DNA of 16,290 bases, taken from contig WELB01000064.1 in the NCBI GenBank assembly GCA_009602725.1, forward strand, positions 494,386-510,675, written 5' to 3'. This document shows positions 1 through 9,574 of this stretch, one piece after another (positions within the stretch are counted from its first letter, which is position 1; each line of letters starts with the position of its first letter). The notes beneath the pieces were generated by a model. That model was not told where the DNA came from. It did not search any database and saw only the letters and a list, made by a program, of their open reading frames with translations. The stretch comes from Spirogloea muscicola (Eukaryota > Streptophyta > Zygnematophyceae > Spirogloeales > Spirogloeaceae). A program made the translations under genes and the position numbers.

Positions 1-122
<122 letters not shown>

Positions 123-152
123 GGCGGCCGCGCGCTTCCCAGCTGGGTCGCG

Positions 153-2138
153 ATGCCCGCCCGACGCGGGCCAGCCCTGGCGGCAGCGGCTGCCTGGCCA
201 CGGCCAGCGACGGCAGAGCCGGAGGCCTCCGGGGCAGAGCCATTGGCGGGGCCAGCATTGGCGGCGACGACGGCGACGACGGCGGCAGCAGCCGCGGCCG
301 CCGCCACGGGCGAGCGAGGCGGCTGCTGCGAGCAGGCTCCGCGTTGGACAGGGGGAGCCCGCTCGGCACTGGCGGACCTCACGGGGAGCGGCGTTGACGA
401 CCGCAGACGCAGCTCGCCGCCTCCGGCTCATGGCATTACCCGCAGGTTGCCGTCGTGGGCTGGCGGTCCTTGGCCAGGTTCTGACGCGAGGGCTCTGGCA
501 GCCGCAGGCTGTGCGCTAGACGCCGCTGCAGTGAAGGCTCCGGAGCATGCCGCAGAGCCCAGCGGCAGCAGCGGCTGCGGCGGCGGCGACGCGCCTGCTG
601 CTGGCGCGGCGAGCGCCCTCGCGGGGCTGGCCTGGCCGCCGAGGCAGCAGTTCGACTATCTCGTGGTCGTGGACTTCGAGAGCACCTGCGACAACCGGCC
701 TGGCCTGCGCCCGACAGTGAGTCCCGGCGCAAGCGCTGAAGCGGACGGGTTCATCGCAAGCTTTCATAATGTACCAACCTTCTGCTCAGTCGGCCTGACG
801 CCTCCAGTTGACCATGCCAGCTGCATGGTACGCAGTGACGGACCCTCGCAGTCTACGCGCTGCTTCCTGCAGGAAATCATAGAGTTTCCCTCGGTGCTCG
901 TGGACCTGGCCGCGCTGCGCGTCGTTGACACCTGGCGCGCCTATGTGCGCCCGGTCATGCACCCCCGCCTCACCTCCTTCTGCATGAACCTGACCGGCGT
1001 GCAGCAGCACCAGGTTCGTCCAACTCTTAGCCTGTGGCTTCAAAGACAAGGATACATGATTCACTTTCGAAAGATCCCGCTCAAAACTGTGCGGCGTTGC
1101 TGAATTGTAGGAGCCCTTTACTCCCTGTTGTGGCGTGTTTGCAGCAATGCAAAATCTATAAGCTTGCAGCTATCTGAAAGCTGCAGATTCACAGGCTCTG
1201 CAATAGCCTCGGTATATACCAGCCGTAATCAGGACAGTCTATCTTGGAGTAGCGAGTAGAGGGAGCCTCGACCAGGCGGTGCACACTTCTGAATTTGACA
1301 ACCCTATAGCTGCAGGTGGATGCAGGGGTCAGGCTTGAGCAAGCACTGCGGCTGCATGATAAGTGGCTGGCAAGCCGGGGGGTGCTGGGCAGGCCGTTTG
1401 CCGTTGCGACGTGGTCCGACTGGGACTGCAAGGTCATGCTGGAGGCTGAGTGCGCGTGGAAGGGCATCCGGAAGCCCGCCTACTTCGAGAGGTGCAGGTC
1501 CACTGCTAAGCAAGTACCGTCCTTTCAAGCAGCTGGACTCGTCTGACAACTTTGCAGCCATGAAATGAGCAACAAAGCGCAGCTGCCCACGAGAGCAGCT
1601 GAGGTCACCTCAGCCGCTTCCTGCTTTGTTACTGTCGTGCAGGTGGATCAACCTGAGGGAACCCTTCCAGAAGGTCTTTGGGGCACGCACGCGAGGCAAC
1701 TTGCAGGCCTGTATGGCGCTGGCTGGGCTGACGTGGCGGGGCCGGCCGCATTGCGGCCTGGATGATGCCGCCAACACCGCTCGCCTGGCACTGAGCCTCA
1801 TCCATCGCGGGGCGGTGCTTGCAATCACGGGCTCTTTCAGGAGACACGACGACACAGGTGGGCCACAGGCAGACCTTGGGCCGGTCAGGAAGCGGGCGCT
1901 CCACGCTGACAGGGGCAACGACACATCATGGGCGTACACAAAGCGTGGGGCCTTGCGTAGAGGAGGCTCGGCCACTCAGGTCGCCTGCTACTGCCAGGTG
2001 CGTGCACAGGCGAGGACGGTGCAGAAGCCCGGGCCGACGCTGGGCCGCGAGTTCCTCTCTTGCGGCCGATGGACTGCCACGGGTGGCGGGACCTGCCACT
2101 TTTTCCAGTGGCTCAGCCCAGCCGGTGCTCCTACGTGA
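153..2138 (+). CDS. ERI1/ERI2-type 3'-5' exoribonuclease with C-terminal GRF zinc finger (4 exons)
   Basis: Exons by eye: 153-716, 873-1013, 1316-1491, 1643-2138; all junctions are GT-AG and in phase, giving 458 residues. Residues 1-165 are Ala/Gly-rich low complexity. The DEDDh exonuclease domain follows: motif I VVDFEST (D174, E176), the EIIEFPSVLVD block at the start of exon 2, motif II WSDWD (D272), the YFERWINLREPF block across the exon 3/4 junction, and motif III HCGLDDAANTA (H330, D335). Residues 409-450 form a GRF zinc finger: CYC, then KPGPTLGREFLSC, then CHFFQW. Exonuclease plus GRF finger is the arrangement of animal ERI2; ERI1 relatives trim small RNAs, histone mRNA ends and 5.8S rRNA 3' ends. 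The substrate here is inferred. A possible in-phase intron (1858-1962) would remove part of the linker between the domains. The first ATG after the poly(A) was taken as start; the low-complexity N-terminus makes it uncertain. Confidence 0.9.
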
Positions 2139-3764
2139 GCAGTAACCTTGCGGGTAGTCTACCACCTTTGCTATTATAGGTAGGTAGACTGTCAGTAGTT
2201 CTATTACCGTCTGTATATTCTCGCTGTATCCCTCTGCCAAAGTAAGGCTCCTATAGTGCATAACAATGCGAAGAGGGTTCACTGAGTCTGTACAGGAAGT
2301 TTAAGCATTGTGGGCCTTGAAAAGCACATCCATCAGATTGGTAAGTACTCACAGAATAATTGGAACAACTGCAAGCAAAACCATGCATGCTATTGACTAT
2401 AAGTTGAACTCTCTTCACATCATTTTGCAGTATCCCTGTAGTAGCAGCAAATGTCGATGTTATAGGTCTCAGGAATGTCACTACTATACTACTAGAAGCT
2501 AATGGCGATATGCAAACGATGAACAATCTATTGCAATAAGCATTCCGCTGTTACTGGGGTAGTTGCCTGAACGAAGGCTGAAACAGTAGAAGGTCCTCAG
2601 TGCACTTGGCAGACGAGTATGTACTCCTATCTACGTTCCTACTGCTCCTATCCATGAGACTTACATGTGAAGATACTACCATCCATGTTTTGTTCAGTCC
2701 TTCCCAATGATTGATCAGCCCCCACAAGTTGGTCACAGGCCGGCAACATAACCACTAGTCACAAAGCTGTGCAGCGTGCCCTTCCTCAAGTGTGGCTGAT
2801 CTGGGCATACTATGTTGTTGTCAATAATTGCCAGCAGAACCTCCGTAGTAGTTTATGCAATGGGCAGCTCAAATCTCAACACAAAGCATGACAGTGAGCT
2901 CCCTTTCCTTTGGAGCAGCAGTATGACTGCCCTTGGAAGCTGCGGCAAGAATACCCAAGCATCAAGCTTCATATGATGCAGAATGGAGAAGTCAGGAACC
3001 CAGTTCAAGGAGGCCTCTTTGTGAGCACCGCTTGATTGAGGTCCAGCTGCTTGTCAGAAGGTGAAGGCTATAGACTGAAGCTGCTGCTTGTGCTTGATAT
3101 GCCGATCAAGCCTTATGCTGTTGCTGCTACCAGCTTGAATGCTGGTGGGAAAAGCTACCTGCTAGGCCATGTCAGAACTTGATAAAATGTGATCCGCACA
3201 TTTGCATGCCTACTGCTTTGCTGATGGCTGCATCGATCAGCATGATGCCATTGGCTCGCTGCAGCGTACAGTCGACAATTTCCTTGCCTTGCATGTGGGC
3301 CTGCAAGTGCATGACCAAGCTTGACACTTGCCTCAAAAGGCTCCTGTGGCTTGCCCATGACCTGTAGTTGACTATTACTTGAATGTTGTCTAGCTTGACC
3401 TTTGTCTGCCAAGGCCCCTGCGTGACTCAATCACAGCTGTTGCCTGGCGGAATTTACCCCTCTACTGGGCTCCTGTGCGGAGTCTCAATGTTGCGAGGTG
3501 ATTGCTGAGATAGGCCTAGGGCACAGCAGAGCTGTCAGCGACAGTGACAACGAACACGCAACACTGTGCTGTTGTACACTGTGCAGCCGGGGATGCAGGG
3601 CTCATTTGCTAAGGACAGCGTGCAGAGGCCAAGCAAAAGCCTTGGCGCTGAAGGGGGCCTTGCTTAGGCGGCAGTCTTACTGGCTGTCTGCTTGTCGGCA
3701 ACAGCTGTATCTAATGGAGCGGTCTGCTTATGCATCTAAATGGTTGCGAATGGCCTATACAGGC
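2139..3764. other. Intergenic region between convergent genes; no supportable gene
   Basis: This 1.6 kb separates the 3' ends of the exonuclease gene (+) and the transporter gene (-). Base composition is lower in GC than in the flanking first exons. Two short open stretches have protein-like composition (3172-3426 on -, 84 codons; 2898-3032 on +, 44 codons), but neither has a convincing start, splice context or recognised motif. The untranslated 3' ends of both genes must lie here. I see no RNA gene or clear repeat. Confidence 0.5.
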
Positions 3765-5999
3765 CTAGCTGGCAGGCGTGCTTGCTTCATCCGGAGCTTC
3801 AGCTGATAAGGGGACTTGTTCCTCAACCTCTACTGGCTTCTTCATACTCTCCTTTTGCCTCATGCCCTGCTTGAAAGAAACGTTACCACAGCAGCACAGT
3901 GTGTTAGCTAACTGTAGTTCGTGAAAGAGCCAAAAACAGACATCAGTGCAAGCTCATGGTAACACATGACAATAGCTGGCTTATGCCCAATCCCATATGG
4001 AAGGGGATGACAACCACTCTACTCTTAGATCAGAAGCAGGCCAGCTTGTGAAGTGCCCCACAACTTGCTAAATTAACTTTGATGGGCCTGCATAACGCAT
4101 GCTGACGGAGTAGCATAGAAGCCAAGAATAACTGAGTTGCATTCACCTGTAGCTTAATCTGGTTGTACCAACACACCCCCAAGAATGCAATTCCATATCC
4201 AACAAGGTTGATCGTAGTAATTCTGTCAGCAATGACTGACCATGAGTAGCCAATGAGCAGCCAATCTTTCACAACTCCTGCAAGGCCAGTTCTGATTGAC
4301 GTCAGCCACTTTAAGGCGAATCAGTGCGCATGCATCATCCCATCGCCTTCAGAATCGACAGGACAATTGACAAGTTTGTTCCTAGTGACTACGTTATGGA
4401 GAGCCTACAGAAGGGGCATGTGGATGTGCGCAGGAGGTAAACAAGCACTGCCTACCATCTTATCACGTCGAGATTCATGCTTAGTGCTAAGATGGGCTGC
4501 ATTTACGGCCTCAAAATAGAGAGAGGAAGGGACATAGTTATGTACCAGCTACATTCATTGTCAAAGCTGAGGTTTTCCCAATAAGTAGGAACACTGCCAG
4601 ATTGAGTGCAAAAGCACAGGTTGCGTTGGATCCAAACGTGAGGAGGTCAAATGAGAATGCAGAAGCATAAGTCCTCAAGATTGGAGCCTCCACAAAGATC
4701 CAGGGAATTGTAAGGAATGCAAAACAGCAAGGAGACACGTAGTAGAGACTTGTTATGGGATTAAGGGTGATGCCCTTTGAATTGAGCAGGATCTGCGTGA
4801 CACGTGAGGAGGTTGGTACAATATTAGTACGAAGCCATCTGGTAATTCATGCATAGGGCATGCTGCACTGCATCCATGGCTTGGCAGCTTTGGCAGCATA
4901 ATTGTCTACACAGTATTTACACAGTAACTCATGCATGCAAGACATGACCACTCCTGCAGCTAATACTGCCCTGGAGTTGACAAGATAACGTGCAACATTG
5001 CTGAACAAAGTACTACGGTAGGTATATGCACTACCTGAATGAGGACCAAGCGAGTTGCCTCAAAAGCCACAGCAGACAGCTGTAGGGTCACACCCGTGAT
5101 GTTGAATTTGGCTTCACCAAAGGCAGCTATTGCGACACCAAAGGAGATTATGACCATGTTAGCCATCGTAGTCATTCTATACGTCTCCTTCTTAAAGACT
5201 ACTCCCAAGAGGTAGACTGCCACTGGCATCAATGCCTTCAGCATCTGCATCCAAAGACAAAGAGATCCATACATGTAAGAAGCGCACACTGCGTCAGAAG
5301 TAAGTGAGTGAAGCAGGATCACAGACATCTCTTACAATTGCCATCGTTTACATAATGCCAAGCAGTCAATCCCAGACATTGAGAACGTGCAGCATGCTTC
5401 AGCCTTCAGGAATGACTTATTTGCAGGAGAAGTGTAGGCCTAGAGGCAGCACACGACCTGAATGAAGGAAACAGACAGATAGATGTATGCCGAGTTGGAA
5501 AACCAGAGGCTCATGGAGTAAAGAGCGCCGATTGGGACGACAGAGGTCAGGTAAATCTCCCATGACATGTGAATAGGTTCCACAATGCGGAAGATTCGAA
5601 CGAGAAGGAAGGCCAGAATGGAGCAATAGCCCATGTGGATCATGGTGAGGCTGGGCCAGCGATTCCGAGGATTCCGTCAGGAGTGAAGGTCAACTAGCTC
5701 AGCTTTCCAATCAGGCCAGGCTTGGCTTACAGTAGCGACCGAAAGGGAAGCCAGCGGGTGTGGATATCGAGAAGTAGCGAGAAGAACGGCACGGCTTCGT
5801 GTTCAGCTGCGAGGATCAGGCGGCAGGGACGAGTAGGCGCTGACCTGATCGGGAATGGCCAATTATACATGTGACGGTCGAGGATGTACTTGTTGAAGAT
5901 GATGACCGCGGAGCTGAGGCATATCCACACCGTCACGTACAGGTAACTCAGGCCAATGCGATACAGCAGCGACGAGGAGGGCCCCGAGCCGCGGCCCAT
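3765..5999 (-). CDS. Triose-phosphate-translocator-family (TPT/NST, KV/A/G-type) transporter (6 exons)
   Basis: Exons in transcript order: 5999-5845, 5650-5458, 5244-5035, 4792-4546, 4277-4147, 3866-3765. All introns are GT-AG and all phases close, giving 345 residues, a normal family length. The protein is hydrophobic with about ten membrane spans expected. Diagnostic blocks are KYILD and [16 protein letters not shown] (exons 1/2), [20 protein letters not shown] (exons 2/3), [11 protein letters not shown] and [11 protein letters not shown] (exon 3), [20 protein letters not shown] and [12 protein letters not shown] (exon 4), and [15 protein letters not shown] and [13 protein letters not shown] (exon 5). 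Exon 6 encodes a soluble acidic tail ending STPAS. These match the plant KV/A/G group of TPT homologues (Arabidopsis At1g48230/At3g17430 type), predicted endomembrane antiporters whose substrate is not settled. The next in-frame triplets upstream of the chosen ATG offer only GTG, so 5999 is the best start. Confidence 0.93.
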
Positions 6000-6330
6000 G
6001 GCGCCGCCGGCCACAGCCGCCGGCTACCGGAACGCAGGTGGCGCCGAGGGCGGCAACAGCCGCCTCAGATCCACGGCACGGCGAGCGGGCGCCGCCGGCT
6101 CGGCGCGGCTGCCGCGCGNCCCGGCATCGGCGACAGACGGCGGCCGCGGAGGCGGAGCAGCGGCGGCGGGGCTTGGGTCGGCAGGCCGCCAAGTAGGCCC
6201 CACCTGGCGGGGGGGGAGTTGGGAGGGGTGACCGCGAGGAGATCACGGTCTTGATCACGCTGGCGAAGGATGCTGGGACCTGCTAAAGAAAAAGCACAAC
6301 CAGCCCTGCCGGTACAAGACGGGACCTGAG
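6000..6330 (-). promoter_or_regulatory. GC-rich 5' leader/promoter region of the transporter gene
   Basis: This very GC-rich stretch lies directly upstream of the transporter start and probably holds its 5'UTR and core promoter. It has several overlapping open frames on both strands, as expected from composition alone; none carries a recognisable domain. One undetermined base (n) lies at 6119. Similar GC-rich islands precede the other genes in the window (150-700, 10281-10720, 15680-16290). No TATA box stands out. Confidence 0.4.
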
Positions 6331-6499
6331 AAGTTGGGCAAATTCCCTGGACTTCAGACGGGGGGCGGAGCCTCACCCTTGGGAAATAAGCGACGGGGAC
6401 AGCCCGGCCCTTGCCGTAAAATGAAGTTGCTGCTCAAGCTTAGGTGTCGGGTTATTGTCGGGTCATCGCCCAGTCCAAGCTATCAGAAGAAAGGGCCCA

Positions 6500-6640
6500 T
6501 TGAGGATAGGGGCTGGAAAAGCCAGCCCAAATAGAATCAACAAAGGACGAGAAGGGGGCCAGGGGAAGCGCTAAGGAAAACAAGCACACAGAAACAGAGC
6601 AGCTACGTATCACTCAGTAACCCCTGCTAAGCAGCCTCAG
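6500..6640 (-). mobile_element. LINE 3' tail fragment (minus)
   Basis: Read on the minus strand, this holds GGGGTTACTGAGTGAT (C-terminal stop region), a T-rich 3'UTR with TTAGCGCTTCCCCTGG, then CTTTGTTGATTC and the terminal hairpin at 6528-6510 (8-bp arms, TTT-type loop), followed by CTATCCTCAATGGG. The same order recurs on the plus strand at 9822-9925 and 9978-10106. Confidence 0.7.
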
Positions 6641-6674
6641 GTCAGAGACGCTAGGCTCCTGCTATCTGCCTCCA

Positions 6675-6890
6675 CCTGCGTGCTGGCCGGGCTCTCACTG
6701 CAGCCTCTGGCTTTCGTCAGGGGGTTTTTCGGCAGCTAGTCTGTTGATTGAGGCTTCTAACTCGTCGTAATTGGCAGCATCCAACCCCAGTTCTGAGCTG
6801 GCGCTTATGGCTGATGTCTTAGTCCTTAGCACTCCGGCTTCTTCAGACCTTGTCCATTCCTTTGGGCTGGCCTCTCCCAGCCACCAGTCA
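6675..6890 (+). pseudogene. LINE C-terminus plus 3' tail (plus, decayed)
   Basis: The plus strand reads HLRAGRALTAASGFRQG from about 6676, nearly identical to the C-terminus encoded on the opposite strand at 7240-7929. The following residues are frameshifted and stop early. The shared GGCAGCTAGTCTGT is at about 6731-6744. The 3' tail GACCTTGTCCATTCCTTT leads to the hairpin at 6864-6882. The fragment therefore runs from coding tail to terminal hairpin in about 215 bp. Confidence 0.65.
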
Positions 6891-6944
6891 ATCTGGCCGC
6901 GCTTAATGGCCCCTTTGTCGTCTGGCCCCTTCGAGCTCGAGCAG

Positions 6945-7098
6945 CTGGGGAGCAGGCTGCCTTCAATGCAGCAGGCTGTCGCGCGCACGTGTATCGCATG
7001 CTCTTGCCCGTCTCGCTGCAGACGTCCATGGCACGCTCGCTGCATCTGCGTGCCGGTCGTGCATTGGCTGCAGCCTCTGGGCCTTGGCCAGGGAGAAG
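6945..7098 (+). pseudogene. LINE C-terminal coding fragment (plus)
   Basis: The plus strand reads AFNAAG, then VYRMLLPVSLQTSMARSLHL, then RAGRALAAASGPWPG. It aligns almost residue by residue with the minus-strand fragment at 7240-7929 (FNAAG, VYRMRLSVSLQRSMAHALHL, RAGRALAAASG). It ends where the tail of that opposing copy begins (about 7100), so two copies meet tail to tail. No complete domain is present. Confidence 0.7.
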
Positions 7099-7099
7099 A

Positions 7100-7239
7100 A
7101 GTGGTACTCCCAACGGGGGCAAGGGCTGCAAAAAGCCAGCCCAAAAGAATTGACAAAGGTTCGAAGGGGCCTAAGAGCGTTGAGCAGCTACAAAGGGGCC
7201 TGAGGATGCGATGGGAAAAACAGGGGGAGGATGGATCAC
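7100..7239 (-). mobile_element. 3'UTR and terminal hairpin of the longest LINE copy (minus)
   Basis: This continues directly 3' of the stop codon of the 7240-7929 reading frame. On the minus strand it reads GTAGCTGCT, then GGCCCCTTCGAACCTTTG, TCAATTCTTTT and the hairpin at 7142-7123, then CCCTTGCCCCCGTTGGGAG. It links the coding C-terminus to the hairpin in one uninterrupted copy, so it defines the 3' end structure of the family. Confidence 0.7.
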
Positions 7240-7929
7240 TCAGTAATTACGAGTGATCCTCAGATCCGACAGACTAGCTGCCGGGAAGCTATCACCCTGA
7301 CGAAAGCCAGAGGCCGCAGCAAGAGCACGGCCAGCACGCAGATGCAGAGCGTGGGCCATGGACCGCTGGAGGGACACTGACAATCTCATCCGGTATACCT
7401 GAGCCCACGAGCCAGCTGCATTAAATTCAGCCGGTTCGCCGCGCCGGCGGGATACAGCACGCCGCGCGAGCCTGGCCAGCAGGTCGAGCCACTGGGACCC
7501 GAGAGCCCCGTGCACGTCCACTGCCAGGGGAATGAATTCATCTGCAGCCGGGAGGTCGGCGTGCTTGGCCGCCTTGCTGCGAGCAGCCTTCGCCGTAGCA
7601 TGGCCAGCCCGCGAGGCAGAGAGCCCCGGGTTGGATTGGTCGACCACATCGGTGGTGACGACGTCGGCGATGATGCGCGCGCCGCTGCCCGGCGTGGATG
7701 CCACCAGGTCGACACGGTGCGTATGGAGTCCGTCGGCCCTCTGGAGGATGGGCATGACGGAGGCGTTCTCCATTGCGACCGTGTAGCCAGCCTCCTGAAA
7801 GATGCCGAACATGGCATGGCGCAGAAGATCGTGAGCCGCTGTACGTTCACCTCCAGTGGCGCAGCAGAGGATGTGCGCCGCCAGCTCCACCGGGTCCGTT
7901 GACCGCTCCCCACACTCGCACTGCAGCAC
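7240..7929 (-). pseudogene. C-terminal zinc knuckle and restriction-like endonuclease part of a non-LTR retrotransposon ORF (5'-truncated)
   Basis: A 229-residue open frame ends with a genuine-looking stop; its first codon is GTG and it continues upstream to an in-frame TAG near 7973, so it is a fragment, not a whole gene. Visible features: a zinc knuckle C-X-C-X12-H-X2-C (C4, C6, H19, C22), then GGERTAAHD (H33, D34), then RVDLV (D74) followed by ADVVTTD (D89) and a K-rich segment AARSKAAKHAD. This is the layout of the REL-ENDO (PD-(D/E)XK-like) domain placed after the RT in R2-type and Dualen/RandI LINEs. In a LINE this nuclease nicks target DNA to prime reverse transcription. The canonical P of PD is V here. 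The RT is missing; the upstream sequence changes to a plus-strand copy near 7950. The assignment to REL-ENDO is by eye; codon integrity is better than in neighbouring fragments. Confidence 0.7.
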
Positions 7930-7954
7930 GCCCAGCAGGCAGGGCGGGGGGAGG

Positions 7955-8110
7955 CAGGGGAGCCGCTACTCGGACGCTAGTTTCTCCGCCCTGCGGCTGC
8001 TCAACAGAGGTTACTGAGTGTTTCTTAGCTACTTGATTACCTGTGTGCTTTACTGTAGCGCTTTCCCTGGGCCCTTCGATATTTGTTCATTCATTTACTG
8101 GGCTGAACAC
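7955..8110 (+). pseudogene. LINE C-terminus and 3'UTR fragment (plus), arm of inverted repeat
   Basis: The plus strand encodes SRYSDASFSALRLLNRGY and a TGA stop near 8013, then a 3'UTR with TTAGCTACTTGATTACC, TAGCGCTTTCCCTGGGCCC and a decayed tail ending GGGCTGAAC. It lies about 126 bp from a mirrored minus-strand copy (8232-8382), with which it would pair. Confidence 0.65.
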
Positions 8111-8231
8111 TTACAGCAGAGAAGGACGCTTCCAGGAGATTTATCCCGTTAACAGGACATTTGTAAGGCTAGAATTGGCCTCCCTTTCAATTTCATGCGA
8201 CCGCGCGCCTTCTCTTCCAGGAGAGGGCGTT

Positions 8232-8410
8232 GGCTGTGAGAGGCCAGCCCAGGTATACGATTAAACAAAGTTCGAAGGGGCCAGGGAAAAGCGCACAGGA
8301 AATGAAGTAGCTACGAAACAGTCAGTAACCCCCGTTGAGCAGCCGCAGGTTGGAGAAACTGGTCTCCTGGTAGCGGGTCCCCTGGCCACAGCCACTGCCC
8401 GTTCCTGGAA
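8232..8410 (-). pseudogene. LINE C-terminus and 3' tail fragment (minus), arm of inverted repeat
   Basis: The minus strand encodes GTRYQETSFSNLRLLNGGY and a TGA stop, then GTAGCTACTTCATTTCC, CGCTTTTCCCTGGCCCC, TTCGAACTTTGTTTAATC and the hairpin at 8250-8232. It is the closest relative in the window of the plus copy at 7955-8110. Confidence 0.65.
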
Positions 8411-8429
8411 GCGTCTTTCTTCTCCATTG

Positions 8430-8680
8430 CTGAATAGTGAAAGACTTAGCTCTTCAAAGGGGGCGAGGGCTGCAAAGAAACAGCTCCTCCAATGTAAGGC
8501 AATGGCCGGGAGAGGCCAGCCCAAAAGGAATGATTAAGGTCTGAAAGGGCTGGAAAGGGCCGGCAAACAAGGAGCCTGCCCAATTTCAGTAGGTGGCTAG
8601 GGAAAGGCCAGCCCAAAAAGCATGGACAAGGTTCCCGGCCGCTGGGTCACTCATTGAGGTGTTCCGGATGCGTCTATAAG
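8430..8680 (-). mobile_element. Two LINE 3' tails in tandem (minus)
   Basis: Two successive minus-strand tails are visible. One has CTTGTCCATGCTTTTT and a hairpin at 8613-8594. The next has CCTTAATCATTCCTTTT and a hairpin at 8522-8504, then ATTGCCTTACATTGGAGGAG and GCAGCCCTCGCCCCC. The sequence after the second hairpin recurs at 9060-9140 (minus), 10150-10200 (minus) and 14151-14177 (plus). Confidence 0.6.
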
Positions 8681-8689
8681 TCTTTCTCC

Positions 8690-8945
8690 AGCACTCACAA
8701 GCATTTGCTCTGCGTGTGCGGGCAGGCCGAGCTTTGGCTGCTGCTTCTGTCTTGACGGGGTGATAGTGACCCTTCTGCAAGCTACTCTGACTTGCGACCG
8801 CTACCTAGGTATTACTGAGCACCCTTCCTAATGCATGCTTACATAGCTGTGAGCTTAAGCAATTTTCCGCCCCTTTGAACCTTGTCCAAAATCTTTGGAC
8901 TTCCTTCTTCAATCTTCTGTGGGCTGGCTTTTCACAGCCCAAATC
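8690..8945 (+). pseudogene. LINE C-terminus plus 3' tail (plus, decayed)
   Basis: The plus strand reads LRVRAGRALAAAS near 8716-8750, then (shifted frame) SDPSASYSDLRPLPRYY and a TGA near 8815. The 3'UTR contains CCCCTTTGAACCTTGTCC and ends in the hairpin at 8921-8940. In-frame stops and frameshifts show that it is dead. Confidence 0.65.
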
Positions 8946-9059
8946 CCTTTGGAACAGCGCCCTTATTGGCTGCCAAGACTTGACGTTATCGTCCCTGGCC
9001 GTAGACCCCCGATCAGCTTCTAAATGGGGCATGCTAATTGAGGACGTTTAGGACGAGGT

Positions 9060-9303
9060 CTTAGTCTGCCTGGCGGCTTTCCGGAGGTAGAAAGAAAGGG
9101 GCGAGGGAAGTTCAAGGAAACAGCTATTTCAATGCAAACAATGCAAGGCATGGTAAACGATTGTACAAGGTTCAAAGGGCCGACAAGTGCCCAAAACACA
9201 CCGGTACGTAATAGACTACAGCGAATGGGAGCTTAGTAAAACGGGTCAGCAGCCGCAAGTCGGGGTAACTTGCAGCTGGAAAGAGGGGCACCGACGAGAC
9301 CCA
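9060..9303 (-). pseudogene. LINE C-terminus plus 3' tail (minus), arm of inverted repeat
   Basis: The minus strand encodes VPLFPAASYPDLRLLTRF near 9298-9240, then AAGCTCCCATTCGCTGTAGT, GGCCCTTTGAACCTTGTAC and a decayed tail, followed by CATTGAAATAGCTGTTTCC. Nearly the same order occurs on the plus strand at 9373-9515, about 70 bp away. Confidence 0.6.
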
Positions 9304-9306
9304 GAA

Positions 9307-9560
9307 CCCTTTCAACGGTCCCAGGCTCATGCAGTGCACTTGCGGGCAGGCCGTTCCATGGCTGCTGCTTCTGGACTCGTCGGGGTGCCTCTTTTCCAGC
9401 TGCAATTTACTCCGACTTGCAACTTTCGACACGGGGTTAGTAAGCTCCCGTTCGCTGTAGTCTCTTGCATAGCTGTGTGGTTTTGGCGCCCTCCGGCCTC
9501 TTGGCATTCTTTTTGGGCTGGCTTTGCCAGCAGCCCCTCTTCTCTATGGGCGAGCACTTT
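9307..9560 (+). pseudogene. LINE C-terminus plus 3' tail (plus), arm of inverted repeat
   Basis: The plus strand reads QRSQAHAVHLRAGRSMAAASG (split here as QRSQAHAVHL and RAGRSMAAASG), then after a frameshift SFPAAIYSDLQLSTRG and a TAG. The 3'UTR has AAGCTCCCGTTCGCTGTAGT, GGCCTCTTGGCATTCTTTTT and a hairpin from 9515. The final Tyr codon of the consensus C-terminus is lost. Confidence 0.65.
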
Positions 9561-9574
9561 CTTCTTGGACCGTG

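Noticed and set aside
1858-1979. Intron between the exonuclease and GRF domains ending at CACTCAG (1979)
   Set aside because: That acceptor breaks the GRF frame; only an acceptor at 1962 would be in phase, and reading straight through is equally possible.
5863-6376. Several GC-rich frames on both strands around the unknown base at 6119
   Set aside because: Composition-driven; the true transporter exon occupies part of it in another frame, and no alternative product is recognisable.
7386-7913. 175-codon minus-strand frame and plus-strand frames 7510-7902 overlapping the LINE C-terminus
   Set aside because: Shadow frames of the 7240-7929 reading frame, which alone carries the zinc knuckle, nuclease residues and the family C-terminus.
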